A DNA stretch of 64,000 bases from Alphaproteobacteria bacterium. GTDB lineage: Bacteria > Pseudomonadota > Alphaproteobacteria > Micavibrionales > UBA2020. Position numbers and translations under genes: made by a program. Below the pieces are notes generated by a model that saw nothing but the letters and a program-made list of their open reading frames with translations, was not told the origin of the DNA and did not search any database. The first letter of the stretch is position 1. Each line of letters opens with the position of its first letter. The stretch is taken from positions 202,880-266,879 of the forward strand of contig JAICWS010000006.1 of NCBI GenBank assembly GCA_025934695.1, read 5' to 3'. Positions 23,768 through 33,906 of this stretch are shown here, in pieces.

Positions 23768-23889
23768 GCTTTAAATCCTTCAAAAGTTGAACGCCTGCCT
23801 TACAAAATAATGGCAGGGTATTATATAGCCTTACGCCGTTCCCAGCGGCCTTCGTTCTGAACGGCCCGCCCACATAGAGGAAGAGTGTC

Positions 23890-25116
23890 ATGTCAGGTTT
23901 CAAAACAGCGATTGTGATCGTCCTTATCTGCGCCCTGGGCTATTTCGGTTACGCGAAATTCAAGCAGATCCACGGCGCGCAGCAGGGCGGCATGATGGGC
24001 ATGGGCGGCCCCGCATCCGTCGACGTCGCCGAAGTGGCGCAGCACAAGGTCCAGCTGTGGAACAGTTTTGAAGGGCGGCTTTCCGCGGTCGACCAGGCGC
24101 AGATCCGCCCGCGCGTCTCGGGGCCGATCCTGTCCGTGAACTTCAAGGACGGCGCGATGGTGACGAAGGATGAATTGCTGTTCGTGATCGACCCCGCGCC
24201 CTACAAGGCCGAGGCCGACCGGCTGCGCGGGCAGCTCGGCTCCGCGCAGGCGCAGCTCGCGCTCGCCCGCGTCGAGTTCGACCGTGCGCAGAAGCTCTTC
24301 GCGTCGAAAGCGATTTCGCAGAGCGATTTCGACACGCGCCAGAACAACCTGAATGTGGCGGACGCCGCCGTGAAAAGCGCCGACGCCGCGCTCGAGGCCG
24401 CGAACCTCAACCTCGATTACACGCAAGTAAAAGCGCCCATCGCGGGCCGCGCTAGCCGCGCGGAAGTGACCGCGGGTAACGTCGTGCAGGCGGGCGCCGG
24501 CGCGCCGATCCTGACGACTATTGAATCCATCGATCCGATCTACGCCGATTTCGACATGGACGAGGCGACCTACCTGCGCTATGCAGCAGCGAGCGCGGAA
24601 GAGCGCGCGAAAGTGCCGGTGGAGCTGGGCCTCGCGACCGAAAAGGGCACGCCGCATACCTGCCGCATCGAATCCTTCGACAACCGGCTTGATCCGTCGA
24701 GCGGCACCATCCGCGTGCGCGCGGAGTGCGAAAACCCGCAGGATACGCTGGTGCCGGGCCTCTTCGCGCGCATCCGCATCGCCGACGCGGGAAAATCGGA
24801 CGTGATGCTGGTCAATGACCGCGCCATCGGCACCGATCAGGACAAGAAATTCGTTCTCGTCGTGGGCGCCGACAACAAGACCGAATACCGCCAGGTGAAG
24901 CTGGGACCGCCCGCGGAAGGCCTGCGCGTCGTCGAGGAAGGGCTCAATCCCGGCGACAAGGTCATCATCAGCGGCCTATTGCCCACGATGCGTCCGGGCA
25001 TGCCGGTCCAGCCCAACATGGTCGCGATGGACGCGCCCTCCGCGCCGCCGGCCGGTCAGGCGCCGGCCGCCGAGGGCGGGGCGAAAGACGGCGCCGCCAA
25101 GGAAGGCAAGAAATGA
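23890..25116 (+). CDS. RND efflux periplasmic adaptor subunit
   Basis: AcrA/MexE-like: RPRVSGPILSVNFKDGAMVTKDELLFVIDPAPYKAE; coupled to the RND permease. Confidence 0.93.
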   Translation: MSGFKTAIVIVLICALGYFGYAKFKQIHGAQQGGMMGMGGPASVDVAEVAQHKVQLWNSFEGRLSAVDQAQIRPRVSGPILSVNFKDGAMVTKDELLFVIDPAPYKAEADRLRGQLGSAQAQLALARVEFDRAQKLFASKAISQSDFDTRQNNLNVADAAVKSADAALEAANLNLDYTQVKAPIAGRASRAEVTAGNVVQAGAGAPILTTIESIDPIYADFDMDEATYLRYAAASAEERAKVPVELGLATEKGTPHTCRIESFDNRLDPSSGTIRVRAECENPQDTLVPGLFARIRIADAGKSDVMLVNDRAIGTDQDKKFVLVVGADNKTEYRQVKLGPPAEGLRVVEEGLNPGDKVIISGLLPTMRPGMPVQPNMVAMDAPSAPPAGQAPAAEGGAKDGAAKEGKK

Positions 25117-28100
25117 ATATATCGCGGTTTTTCATCGACCGGCCGATCCTTGCCTCCGTCCTGTCGATCCTGATCTTCATCGCGGGCGCGGTGTCGATGT
25201 TCCAGCTGCCCGTCGCGGAATATCCTGAGGTCGTGCCGCCCTCCGTCGTCGTTTCCGCCAGCTATCCCGGCGCGAACCCGCAGGTGATCGCCGAAACCGT
25301 GTCCGAGCCGCTCGAGCAGCAGGTCAACGGCGCGGAGAACATGTTGTACATGTTCTCGCAGGCGACCTCCGACGGTTCGGTCTCCCTTACCGTTACCTTT
25401 AAAATCGGCACCGATATCGACAAGGCCCTGCAGGACGTGCAGGCCCGCGTCAACCAGGCCCTGCCGCGCCTGCCCGACATCGTGCGTCAGTTCGGCGTGA
25501 CGACGGTGAAAGCCTCGACCGATATCACGATGGTCGTGCACCTGCGCTCGCCCAACAACCGCTACGATATGCTTTATCTTGGCAACTATGCGCTGCTCAA
25601 CATCCAGAACCGGTTGCAGCGCCTGCCCGGCGTCGGCAACGTGCGCGTCTTCGGTGCCTCGGATTATGCGATGCGCATCTGGCTCGACCCCGACAAGATC
25701 GCCTCGCGCGGGATGAGCGCGGATGACGTCGTCAATGCCATCCGCGGCCAGAACCTGCAGGTCGCGGCCGGCGTCATCGGCGCGCCGCCCGCACCCGCCG
25801 GCACACCGCTCCAGCTCAACGTCAGCACACAGGGCCGCCTGACCAGCGAGGATGAATTCGGCAATATCATCCTCAAAACCGGCGCCGACGGCGCGGTCAC
25901 GCGCCTCAAGGACGTCGCCCGGATCGAACTGGGCTCGACGCTGTATTCCCTGCGCTCGCTGCTCGACAACCAGCCCGCCATCGGCATTGGCGTGTTCCAG
26001 GCGCCCGGCTCCAACACCATCGCGGTCTCGAACGCGGTGCGCGAGGAGATGGAGAAGATCAAGGCCGATTTCCCCGAGGGCATCGATTACAGCATCGTCT
26101 ATGATCCAACCACCTTCGTGCGCGAGTCGATCCGCGCCGTCGTGCATACGCTGCTCGAGGCGGTCGCGCTCGTCGTCCTCGTCGTTATTCTGTTCCTGCA
26201 GACCTGGCGCGCCTCGATCATTCCGCTGCTCGCGGTCCCTGTGTCCATCATTGGCACTTTCGCGCTGATGTACCTGCTGGGCTTCTCGATCAACTCGCTC
26301 TCGCTGTTCGGCCTGGTCTTGTCCATCGGCATTGTGGTGGACGATGCGATCGTCGTCGTCGAAAACGCCGAGCGCAACATTGAAGAAGGACGCAGCCCGC
26401 GCGAGGCGACCTACCAGGCGATGCGCGAGGTTTCCGGCCCCATCATCGCGATTGCGCTGACGCTCATCACCGTGTTCGTGCCGATCGCCTTCATCAGCGG
26501 CCTCACCGGGCAATTCTACCGCCAGTTCGCGCTGACCATCGCCTGCTCGACAATCATTTCGGCCTTCAACTCGCTGACCCTCTCGCCCGCCATGGCGGCG
26601 CTGCTGCTGAAAGGCCACAATGAGCCGCCTGACGCGCTGACGCGTTTCATGGACAATGTTTTCGGCGGCTTCTTCGGCTGGTTCAACCGCGGCTTCAAGA
26701 GGTCCGGCGACAACTACTCCGGCGGCGTGCGCCGTGTCCTTCGCGTCAAGTCGGCCGCCATGGCCGTCTACCTTCTCCTGATCGGCGTCACCGGCTTTGC
26801 CTTCTACAGCGTTCCTACCGGCTATATACCTCAGCTGGACAAGCAGTACCTGATCGCTTTCGCTCAGCTGCCCGACGGCGCGACGCTGGACCGCACCGAA
26901 GACGTCATGCACCGCATGTCCGACATTGTCATGCACACGCCGGGCGTGGCGCATGCGGTGGCGCTGCCCGGCTTGTCGATCAACGGCTTCACCGTGTCGT
27001 CGAACGCGGGCATCGTCTTCGTGACGCTCAAGCCCTTTGAGGAGCGCAATTCCGCTTCACTGTCGGCGGGCGCCATCACCGGCAACATGATGAAGCAGTT
27101 CGCCAGCATCCATGACGCCTTCGTGGCCGTCTTTCCGCCGCCGCCGGTCATCGGCCTCGGCACTACCGGCGGCTTCAAGGTGCAGATCGAGGACCATGCG
27201 GATCTTGGCAATAACGCCCTTTACAACGTCGTGCAGCAAGTTCTCGGACGTATCTACCAGACACCCAGCCTGAACGCATTCCAGAGCTTCAGCGGCTACC
27301 AGATCAATGTGCCGCAGATCCATGTCGATGTCGACCGCACGCGCGCCCTCCAGCTGGGCGTGCCGATCGCCAGCATTTTCGATACGATGCAGATCTACCT
27401 GGGCTCGCTCTACGTCAACGACTTCAACAAATTCGGCCATGTGTACGAAGTCATCGCGCAGGCCGACGGAAAATTCCGCTCCAAGGCCGAAGACATCACC
27501 ACCCTGAAGGTGCGCAATAATGCGGGTGACATGGTGCCGCTCGGCAGCATGCTGACGGTTACCCAGAGCTACGGCCCCGAGCGCGCGATGCGCTATAACA
27601 ACTTCCGCTCGGCCGATATCAACAGCGGCCCCGCGCCGGGCCATTCGACTGGCGAGGCGCAGGCGGCGCTGGAGAAAATCCTCAAAGAAACCCTGCCCAA
27701 AGGGATGGGCTTCGAATGGACGGACCTGACCTATCAGCAGATACTGGCGGGTAACACCGCGCTTCTGGTGTTCCCTTTGTGCGTGCTGCTCGTGTTCCTT
27801 GTCCTCGCGGCGCAGTATGAAAGCCTGACGCTGCCGCTGGCCGTCATCCTGATCGTGCCGATGTGCCTGCTCTGCGCCATCACCGGCATATGGGTCACGA
27901 GCCTCTGGAACCCGAACAGCGACAACAACATCTTCACCCAGATCGGCTTCATGGTGCTCGTTGGCCTTGCCTGCAAGAACGCGATCCTGATCGTCGAATT
28001 CGCCCGCGAGCTTGAGATCGAGGGCAAGACGCCAGTCGAAGCCGCCATCGAGGCGGCGCGCATGAGGCTGCGTCCCATCCTGATGACCTCCTTCGCCTTC

Positions 28101-28361
28101 ATCATGGGCGTCGTGCCGCTCGTCCTGTCCCACGGCGCGGGCGCCGAGATGCGCCATGCCATGGGTGTCGCCGTGTTCTCAGGGATGCTGGGCGTGACCT
28201 TCTTCGGCCTGTTCCTGACGCCGGTCTTCTACGTGCTGCTGCGCCTGATTGCCGGCGGCAAGCTGCACTCCGTCACCGGTCCCGCACTGCATCATCATCA
28301 CGGCGATGAGACGCCTCCCGCGGCGCCTGTACCGCCTGCCGCGCCGGAAAGCGCAGAGTAA
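25113..28361 (+). CDS. RND multidrug efflux permease (HAE1/AcrB type)
   Basis: 1082 aa; MNISRFFIDRPILASVLSILIFIAGAVSMFQLPVAEYPEVVPP; ...GIVVDDAIVVVENAERN. Confidence 0.96.
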   Translation: MNISRFFIDRPILASVLSILIFIAGAVSMFQLPVAEYPEVVPPSVVVSASYPGANPQVIAETVSEPLEQQVNGAENMLYMFSQATSDGSVSLTVTFKIGTDIDKALQDVQARVNQALPRLPDIVRQFGVTTVKASTDITMVVHLRSPNNRYDMLYLGNYALLNIQNRLQRLPGVGNVRVFGASDYAMRIWLDPDKIASRGMSADDVVNAIRGQNLQVAAGVIGAPPAPAGTPLQLNVSTQGRLTSEDEFGNIILKTGADGAVTRLKDVARIELGSTLYSLRSLLDNQPAIGIGVFQAPGSNTIAVSNAVREEMEKIKADFPEGIDYSIVYDPTTFVRESIRAVVHTLLEAVALVVLVVILFLQTWRASIIPLLAVPVSIIGTFALMYLLGFSINSLSLFGLVLSIGIVVDDAIVVVENAERNIEEGRSPREATYQAMREVSGPIIAIALTLITVFVPIAFISGLTGQFYRQFALTIACSTIISAFNSLTLSPAMAALLLKGHNEPPDALTRFMDNVFGGFFGWFNRGFKRSGDNYSGGVRRVLRVKSAAMAVYLLLIGVTGFAFYSVPTGYIPQLDKQYLIAFAQLPDGATLDRTEDVMHRMSDIVMHTPGVAHAVALPGLSINGFTVSSNAGIVFVTLKPFEERNSASLSAGAITGNMMKQFASIHDAFVAVFPPPPVIGLGTTGGFKVQIEDHADLGNNALYNVVQQVLGRIYQTPSLNAFQSFSGYQINVPQIHVDVDRTRALQLGVPIASIFDTMQIYLGSLYVNDFNKFGHVYEVIAQADGKFRSKAEDITTLKVRNNAGDMVPLGSMLTVTQSYGPERAMRYNNFRSADINSGPAPGHSTGEAQAALEKILKETLPKGMGFEWTDLTYQQILAGNTALLVFPLCVLLVFLVLAAQYESLTLPLAVILIVPMCLLCAITGIWVTSLWNPNSDNNIFTQIGFMVLVGLACKNAILIVEFARELEIEGKTPVEAAIEAARMRLRPILMTSFAFIMGVVPLVLSHGAGAEMRHAMGVAVFSGMLGVTFFGLFLTPVFYVLLRLIAGGKLHSVTGPALHHHHGDETPPAAPVPPAAPESAE

Positions 28362-28370
28362 TCCTTCTTC

Positions 28371-28391
28371 TCCTCTCCCAAGGGGGAGGAG
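28371..28391. terminator. Possible terminator hairpin between convergent genes
   Basis: tcctctccc-aa-gggggagga between the RND permease and the ABC permease; no good U-tract. Confidence 0.35.
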
Positions 28392-28398
28392 GCTTTGA

Positions 28399-29535
28399 TC
28401 AATCCAGCGTCCGCTTATACCGCTTCATTGCGAAGACGGTGACGACGACCATGAACAGGAACAGGGGCCACAGATTCGGCCAGATTTCAAGCAGCCCGTT
28501 TCCTTTCAGCAGAATGCCGCGCACGATGCGCATGAAATAAGTGACGGGCAGCAGGCTGCCGATAGCCTGGGCCCAGATCGGCATACCGCGGAACGGGAAG
28601 ATGTAGCCGGACAGCAAAATCGACGGCAGCGTCATCATCATCGACATTTGCATCGCCTGCATCTGGTTGGCGGCATTGGCCGACAGGGTGAAGCCGAGCG
28701 CGAGGTTGCAGGAAATGAACACGATCAGCACGGCGGACAGCAGTACGAGACTGCCCAATATCGGCACGCCGAACAATAGTTTCGCGACCGTCACGATGAT
28801 GGCGGCCTGCAGGTAGCCGATCATCACGTAAGGCGCAATCTTCCCCGCCATGACCTCGATCGGCTTGGCGGGCATGGCCAGCAGGTTCTCCATTGTTCCG
28901 CGCTCGCGCTCGCGCGTAATCGCAAGCGCCGTCATCATGATGCCCGTCATCGTCAGCACGACACCCATCAGGCCCGGCACGACGTTATAGCGCGACAGGC
29001 CTTCGGGGTTGTAGGCGGCGTGGACGACGACATTGACGGGTTCCGGCACCGCCTTGAGATGCGCGAGTGGCCCGGTGAGGTCATGGCCGATGGCCGTGTC
29101 GACGATGCCGCTCACCGCGGCGATAGCGCCTGCAGTCGCGATCGGGTCGGTCGCATCGGCCTCGATCAGCACCTGGGGACGGGTTCCGCGCACGAGATCG
29201 CGGCCGAAATTCTCCGGTATCGTCACGATGAACTGCATGGTGCCCCGGCGCAGCAGCAGCAGCGCCTCCTCCTCCGACGTGACGCCGCGGTCGATGGAGA
29301 AATATTCTGAATTTTCCAGTCCCGCCACGAAGCTCCGCGCGAAGGGCGAATCGTCGCGCGCCAGCACCGCGGCGGGCAAGTGTTTCGGATCGGTGTTGAT
29401 GGCATAACCAAACAACAATAGCTGCATAAAGGGGATGAACAGGATCATCCCGAAAGTCGTCTTGTCGCGCCTGAGCTGGATGAACTCCTTGACCAGCACC
29501 GCGCGCATGCGCCGGAAGGAAAAACCGTCGTTCAT
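28399..29535 (-). CDS. ABC-2 type exporter permease (YhhJ-like)
   Basis: FRRMRAVLVKEFIQLRRDKTTFGMILFIPFMQLLLFGYAINTDPKHLP. Confidence 0.92.
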   Translation of the reverse strand: MNDGFSFRRMRAVLVKEFIQLRRDKTTFGMILFIPFMQLLLFGYAINTDPKHLPAAVLARDDSPFARSFVAGLENSEYFSIDRGVTSEEEALLLLRRGTMQFIVTIPENFGRDLVRGTRPQVLIEADATDPIATAGAIAAVSGIVDTAIGHDLTGPLAHLKAVPEPVNVVVHAAYNPEGLSRYNVVPGLMGVVLTMTGIMMTALAITRERERGTMENLLAMPAKPIEVMAGKIAPYVMIGYLQAAIIVTVAKLLFGVPILGSLVLLSAVLIVFISCNLALGFTLSANAANQMQAMQMSMMMTLPSILLSGYIFPFRGMPIWAQAIGSLLPVTYFMRIVRGILLKGNGLLEIWPNLWPLFLFMVVVTVFAMKRYKRTLD

Positions 29536-30449
29536 GCGAAGTTATCCTTCGCGGTGCGGGTGTAGTGGATGAAAACGTCCTCGAGGCTGGGCTCGGCTTC
29601 CGTCCACTGGTAATCCTGGCGCATGCCTCGCGTCGCCTTTTCGATCTCGGCCTTGTCGGTGCAGCTGACATGCAGGCTGTCGCCGAAGGGCGCGACCGAG
29701 CAGTTGGAGGCATCCTTTTCCAGCCGCTTCATCAGGCCCATCAGGTCGGGCCCGTGCACGATCCACATCGACAGTCCGGTCTTTTTGACGACTTCTGCCG
29801 CCGTGCCCTGCACGAAAATCTTGCCATAGGCCATGAATATGACGGCGTGGCAACGTTCCGCTTCGTCCATGTAATGGGTGCTGACCAGCACCGTGATGCC
29901 ATTGGCGGCCAGGCGATGGATTTCGTCCCAGAAGTCGCGCCGCGCCTGCGGGTCGACACCGGCCGTCGGCTCGTCGAGCAAGAGGAGTTCCGGTTCGTGC
30001 AGGATGCTGGCGGCGAGCGCGAGACGCTGCTTCCAGCCGCCGGAGAGCGCGCCCGCCAGCTGGTCGGCGCGGCCCGTCAACCCTAAGTCCGACAGCGCCT
30101 TGTCCACGCGCTCCTTCGGGCGGTCGAGCCCGTACATGGTCGCGACGAATTCCAGGTTTTCGCGGATGCTCAAGTCTTCCCAATAACTGAACCGCTGCGT
30201 CATGTAGCCGACTTTGCGGCGGATCTCCAGCGCATCGCGGCGCAGGTCAAGCCCGAGGCAGGTGCCTTCGCCCTCATCGGGCGTCAACAGGCCGCAGAGC
30301 ATGCGGATGGTCGTTGTCTTGCCGCTGCCATTGGGGCCAAGAAAGCCGTAGATTTTTCCCTTGGGCACGGTAATGGCGACATGATCGACGACGGGGCGGC
30401 CGTTGTAGATTTTGGTCAGGTTCCGCACGTCGATGACGTTGTCCGTCAT
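29532..30449 (-). CDS. ABC transporter ATP-binding protein
   Basis: Walker A GPNGSGKTT, signature LSGGWKQRLALA, Walker B LLLLDEPTAG. Confidence 0.95.
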   Translation of the reverse strand: MTDNVIDVRNLTKIYNGRPVVDHVAITVPKGKIYGFLGPNGSGKTTTIRMLCGLLTPDEGEGTCLGLDLRRDALEIRRKVGYMTQRFSYWEDLSIRENLEFVATMYGLDRPKERVDKALSDLGLTGRADQLAGALSGGWKQRLALAASILHEPELLLLDEPTAGVDPQARRDFWDEIHRLAANGITVLVSTHYMDEAERCHAVIFMAYGKIFVQGTAAEVVKKTGLSMWIVHGPDLMGLMKRLEKDASNCSVAPFGDSLHVSCTDKAEIEKATRGMRQDYQWTEAEPSLEDVFIHYTRTAKDNFA

Positions 30450-31399
30450 GATTTGCCTAAAGATATGTCGACCGGCAAACCCGGACGCAGGGCCGGGTCG
30501 AAGGCGTCGGGCGTCGCCTCGATCAGGAACACCAGCTTCTCGCGCGATTCAACGCTGTAGATGATGGGAGGAGTGAATTCGGTCTGCGACGACAGGAAAG
30601 TGATGGTCGCCGTCACCGGGCCCTTGCAGCCGTCGCAGGTGACGGCGATCTTCTGCCCCGGTTTCAACTGCGGCAATATCTTCTGCGGCACGAAGAAGCG
30701 GATCTTCACGTTTTCGGGCGGCAACAGGCTGATGACGGGCTGGCCCGCGGCCACGAATTCTCCCGGCCAGTAGAATGTGTCTTCGATATGCCCGGCGGTA
30801 GGCGCCTTGGGGGCGGCTTCGCGCAGCAGCTTTTCGTCTTCGGCGACTTTTTGCGCGGCGGCGTCGACGGCATCCTTCTGCGCCGCGATCTGGTCTTCGC
30901 GGCCGCCGAGGACGGCGACTTTCAAATCGGCATCCAGTTCGGCCACGCGCGCCTCGGCATGCTCGAAGGCGGCCTTGTCGGTATCGAGCTGCGCGAGGCT
31001 GGTCGCGTCCTTCGCCGCCGTCTGCAGCGATCGGTCATAGGCTTTGTGCGCATTTTCCAGGTCGGCTGCGGCCTGCGCGCGCTGCTGGGTGATGACGGCG
31101 ATTTCCTCGGGCCGTTCGCCCTTGGTCAGGTCGGTCCATTTCGCCTGTTCCTGCGCCAAGAGCGCCTTGTCGGCGTCGCGCTGGGCGGTAAGGTTCGTGA
31201 GGTCGAGCGAGAAGAGATCCTGTCCTGGCTTCACCTCGTCGCCGCGCTGGACGGAAAGCGTCTGCAGCACGGCGCCGCTGGTCGGCGCGATGCGCACGAA
31301 TTCGCCTTCGACATAGCCGTTGATCTTGTCGTCTTCATTGCAGGAGCAGAGGAGAACCAGCGGCAGAAAGGCCAGCAGAAATTTGATATTTCTAACCAT
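30446..31399 (-). CDS. HlyD-family adaptor lipoprotein
   Basis: Start at MVRNIKFLLAFLPLVLLCSC (lipobox); long coiled coil; overlaps the ATPase gene. Confidence 0.88.
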   Translation of the reverse strand: MVRNIKFLLAFLPLVLLCSCNEDDKINGYVEGEFVRIAPTSGAVLQTLSVQRGDEVKPGQDLFSLDLTNLTAQRDADKALLAQEQAKWTDLTKGERPEEIAVITQQRAQAAADLENAHKAYDRSLQTAAKDATSLAQLDTDKAAFEHAEARVAELDADLKVAVLGGREDQIAAQKDAVDAAAQKVAEDEKLLREAAPKAPTAGHIEDTFYWPGEFVAAGQPVISLLPPENVKIRFFVPQKILPQLKPGQKIAVTCDGCKGPVTATITFLSSQTEFTPPIIYSVESREKLVFLIEATPDAFDPALRPGLPVDISLGKS

Positions 31400-31551
31400 T
31401 TCCAAAGACTTGGCCCAAACCTTCCCGTTATCAGAAAAGGGTAAACGAATGCGCCGTGCTGTCAATCGAATTGCGGCGCGTTCCGTAAAATGGCGCGACG
31501 CGAAACGCCAGTGCATCCCAACATCCGGAATGCCTGCTGCGTTCCTTTCGG

Positions 31552-32574
31552 TCAGGTGACGGTGATATTGCCGTCGGTGAAAAGGATATTGGCATCAAGA
31601 CCGGTGACGCCCTGAAGGACGGCGACCTGCGCGAAACTGTGGCCTCCAACAGCGCCATTGTAATCCACCGAAACGATTGTGTTGGCGCCCGATACAGTCA
31701 GCTTGATGAAGTCGGACAGGTCCGCCGGATTGAAGCCCGACAGGACGTTATGCAGTTCGATCACGTCGCCCGCCGCAGCGCTGAAGTCGGTGATGACGTC
31801 GGCGCCGCCGCCCTTGACGTCAAACAGGAAGGTATCCGCGCCGTTGCCGCCGGTCAGCACATCACGTCCGAAGCCGCCGTCAAGAACGTCATTACCGTCC
31901 CCGCCGATCAGCGTGTCGTTTCCGCTCAGACCGATCAGCGTGTTATCGCCGGAATTCCCGGTCAGGGTATTGGCCGCGGCGCTGCCCGTCGCATCGAGGT
32001 TGGAGCCGCCCGTCAGCACGAGATCGAACGTTCCAAAGGAAGGCAGCGTATAGGAAACGGAAGACTCGATGGTGTTGCTCCCCGCATGGTCGATGATCAC
32101 ATCATTCGGATCGTCGACGACATAAGTATCGTTGCCGCCGCCGCCCGCCATCGTATCGGCGCCTGTGCCGCCGTCGAGCGTATCGTCGCTGCCGCGGCCG
32201 AACAGCGTGTCGTTGCCGGCATCGCCCGTCAGCGTGCCGGCGCCGAAGCCGCCCACGATGATGTCGTCGCCGTTGCCGCCGTCGAAAGTGTCATGGCCGA
32301 AAAGGCCGGCGATGGTGTCATTGCCGTCGCCGCCGGTGGCGATGTTATCGCCAAAACTGTCGAAAATAACGTCGTCGCCCGCGCCGCCGTCGAGGGAATC
32401 GTTGCCGAGAAAACCGTGCAGCGTGTCATTGCCGTTGCCGCCCAGCAGGGTATCGTTTCCACGAAAGCCGAAGAGCACGTCGTTCCCGTCCAGGCCGCTG
32501 AGCGTGTCGTCACCGCCCGATCCGGAAAGCGTATTGTTGCCCGCGTCGCCGTTGATGATGAGTCCCGTGGTCAT
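31552..32574 (-). CDS. RTX calcium-binding repeat protein with type I secretion-type C-terminus
   Basis: Many GGxGxDxLxG nonapeptides (GGNGNDTLHG, GGAGDDVIFD); C-terminal VLTGGNGADTFLFDVKGGGADVITDFSAAAGDVIEL. Confidence 0.9.
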   Translation of the reverse strand: MTTGLIINGDAGNNTLSGSGGDDTLSGLDGNDVLFGFRGNDTLLGGNGNDTLHGFLGNDSLDGGAGDDVIFDSFGDNIATGGDGNDTIAGLFGHDTFDGGNGDDIIVGGFGAGTLTGDAGNDTLFGRGSDDTLDGGTGADTMAGGGGNDTYVVDDPNDVIIDHAGSNTIESSVSYTLPSFGTFDLVLTGGSNLDATGSAAANTLTGNSGDNTLIGLSGNDTLIGGDGNDVLDGGFGRDVLTGGNGADTFLFDVKGGGADVITDFSAAAGDVIELHNVLSGFNPADLSDFIKLTVSGANTIVSVDYNGAVGGHSFAQVAVLQGVTGLDANILFTDGNITVT

Positions 32575-32814
32575 GAAGCTTATCCCCCAAGCAGGCGCTT
32601 CAGCCCCAAACGCTGACGTACATCATCTATTTTAATCGGGAAGTCATGAAGAATTACTAACCAGCCGGGATTTACGTAAAGATATTTGCGCGTCGATGGA
32701 ATTTTTCCTTTAAATTCAAGAAATTATTAACCCGCAGGATTTAAAATCAGAAAGCAAGAATATTGCTCAAACCTTTTCATCTTCGGCGCTGTCTCATATT
32801 CAACAGGGATCTTC

Positions 32815-33339
32815 ATGCAGGACGACGCGCAATTGGCAAAGCTGGCGGCAGGGGGCGATAAAACCGCCTTCACGGAGCTTGTCGGACGGCATGCGGACCG
32901 GGTGTTCAGGACGGCGCGGCAATGGTCCGGCAGCCGCGCGGATGCCGAGGACATTACGCAGGAGGTTTTCATCAAGCTTGCGCGCAACATTCACAGCTTC
33001 CGGGGCGAGGCCCAGTTCAGCACCTTTCTTTACCGCATCACGGTGAATGAAGCGCGGAACTACTACACGAAGGAAAAACGGCGCGTCGCGCGCGAGACGG
33101 AATTTTCCGCGCTGCGTAGTGGACAAACGGAATCGCTTGCGGATCGGGAGCTGGTGTCGAAGGCGGCGGAGCTGCTGAACCGTCTGCCCGTGGAGCAGCG
33201 CGAAGCCGTCGTTCTCGTCCTCTGCGACGGGCTGTCGCATAAGGACGCGGCGCAGGCGCTCGGCTGCGCCGAAAAAACGGTGACCTGGCGCATTTTCGAG
33301 GCGAAGAAGAAATTAGCGGAGTGGTATGGCCATGGATAA
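32815..33339 (+). CDS. ECF RNA polymerase sigma factor
   Basis: Region 2 (AEDITQEVFIKLARNIHSFRGEAQFSTFLYRITVNEARNY) and region 4 (LPVEQREAVVLVLCDGLSHKDAAQALGCAEKTVTWRIFEAKKKL). Confidence 0.9.
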   Translation: MQDDAQLAKLAAGGDKTAFTELVGRHADRVFRTARQWSGSRADAEDITQEVFIKLARNIHSFRGEAQFSTFLYRITVNEARNYYTKEKRRVARETEFSALRSGQTESLADRELVSKAAELLNRLPVEQREAVVLVLCDGLSHKDAAQALGCAEKTVTWRIFEAKKKLAEWYGHG

Positions 33340-33904
33340 CGACAAAATCGTCAAGCTGTTCCGGGACGAGGCCGAGCCCGGCCTGTCCGATATGGCGAAA
33401 CAGCGCATCATCGGCGCGGCGGTGACGGAATTCGAGCGCAGCCGCCCGGCGCGTGTCAGTTTCATGCGGCCGCTGGCAGGCCTGGCAATAGCTGCGGCAG
33501 TGACATGTTTGCTGGCCGTCGCGATCTGGCCAACAGCGCCGGCGCCGATGAGTGATGCCGAACGGCAAAAGGCTGTGCTGGCCGAATTCAACCAGGTCTT
33601 CGGGCAGCGTCTCCAGGCCGTCGTCAACGAAGACGGCAAGACCGAGATCATCCTGGCCGACAAGGACCAGCCGCGCGGCCAGCCGCTGCATATCCACCTC
33701 AGCGGCGAGGGTCATAGCGTCGACGTGACGAGCTTCAGCGGGCAGAACCTGACGCTCACCATCAACGGCAGGCAGATCAATTTCGATGCGCTGGTGGACG
33801 CCAAAGGTGGCATCATCCTGTCGGGTGAAAAACTGTTCTGGCACGGCGGTGACGCGCCCGCCGTCGATGGATTGAAAGTTAAAGCGCAGCCGCTGGAGAT
33901 GTGA
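33326..33904 (+). CDS. Probable membrane-anchored anti-sigma-like protein
   Basis: Overlaps the sigma gene; short cytoplasmic N-terminus, one TM helix (PLAGLAIAAAVTCLLAVAIW), extracytoplasmic C-terminus. Confidence 0.6.
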   Translation: MAMDNDKIVKLFRDEAEPGLSDMAKQRIIGAAVTEFERSRPARVSFMRPLAGLAIAAAVTCLLAVAIWPTAPAPMSDAERQKAVLAEFNQVFGQRLQAVVNEDGKTEIILADKDQPRGQPLHIHLSGEGHSVDVTSFSGQNLTLTINGRQINFDALVDAKGGIILSGEKLFWHGGDAPAVDGLKVKAQPLEM

Positions 33905-33906
33905 CG

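Noticed and set aside
25056-26954. 632-aa minus-strand ORF
   Set aside because: Antisense to the RND permease; R/D/H-rich shadow translation.
31600-32570. Short periodic DNA repeats, considered as a CRISPR array
   Set aside because: Repeats are in frame, degenerate and encode GGxGxDxLx motifs.
31639-32616. 325-aa plus-strand ORF with repetitive VVA/RIV segments
   Set aside because: Antisense to the RTX gene; its periodicity mirrors the RTX nonapeptides.
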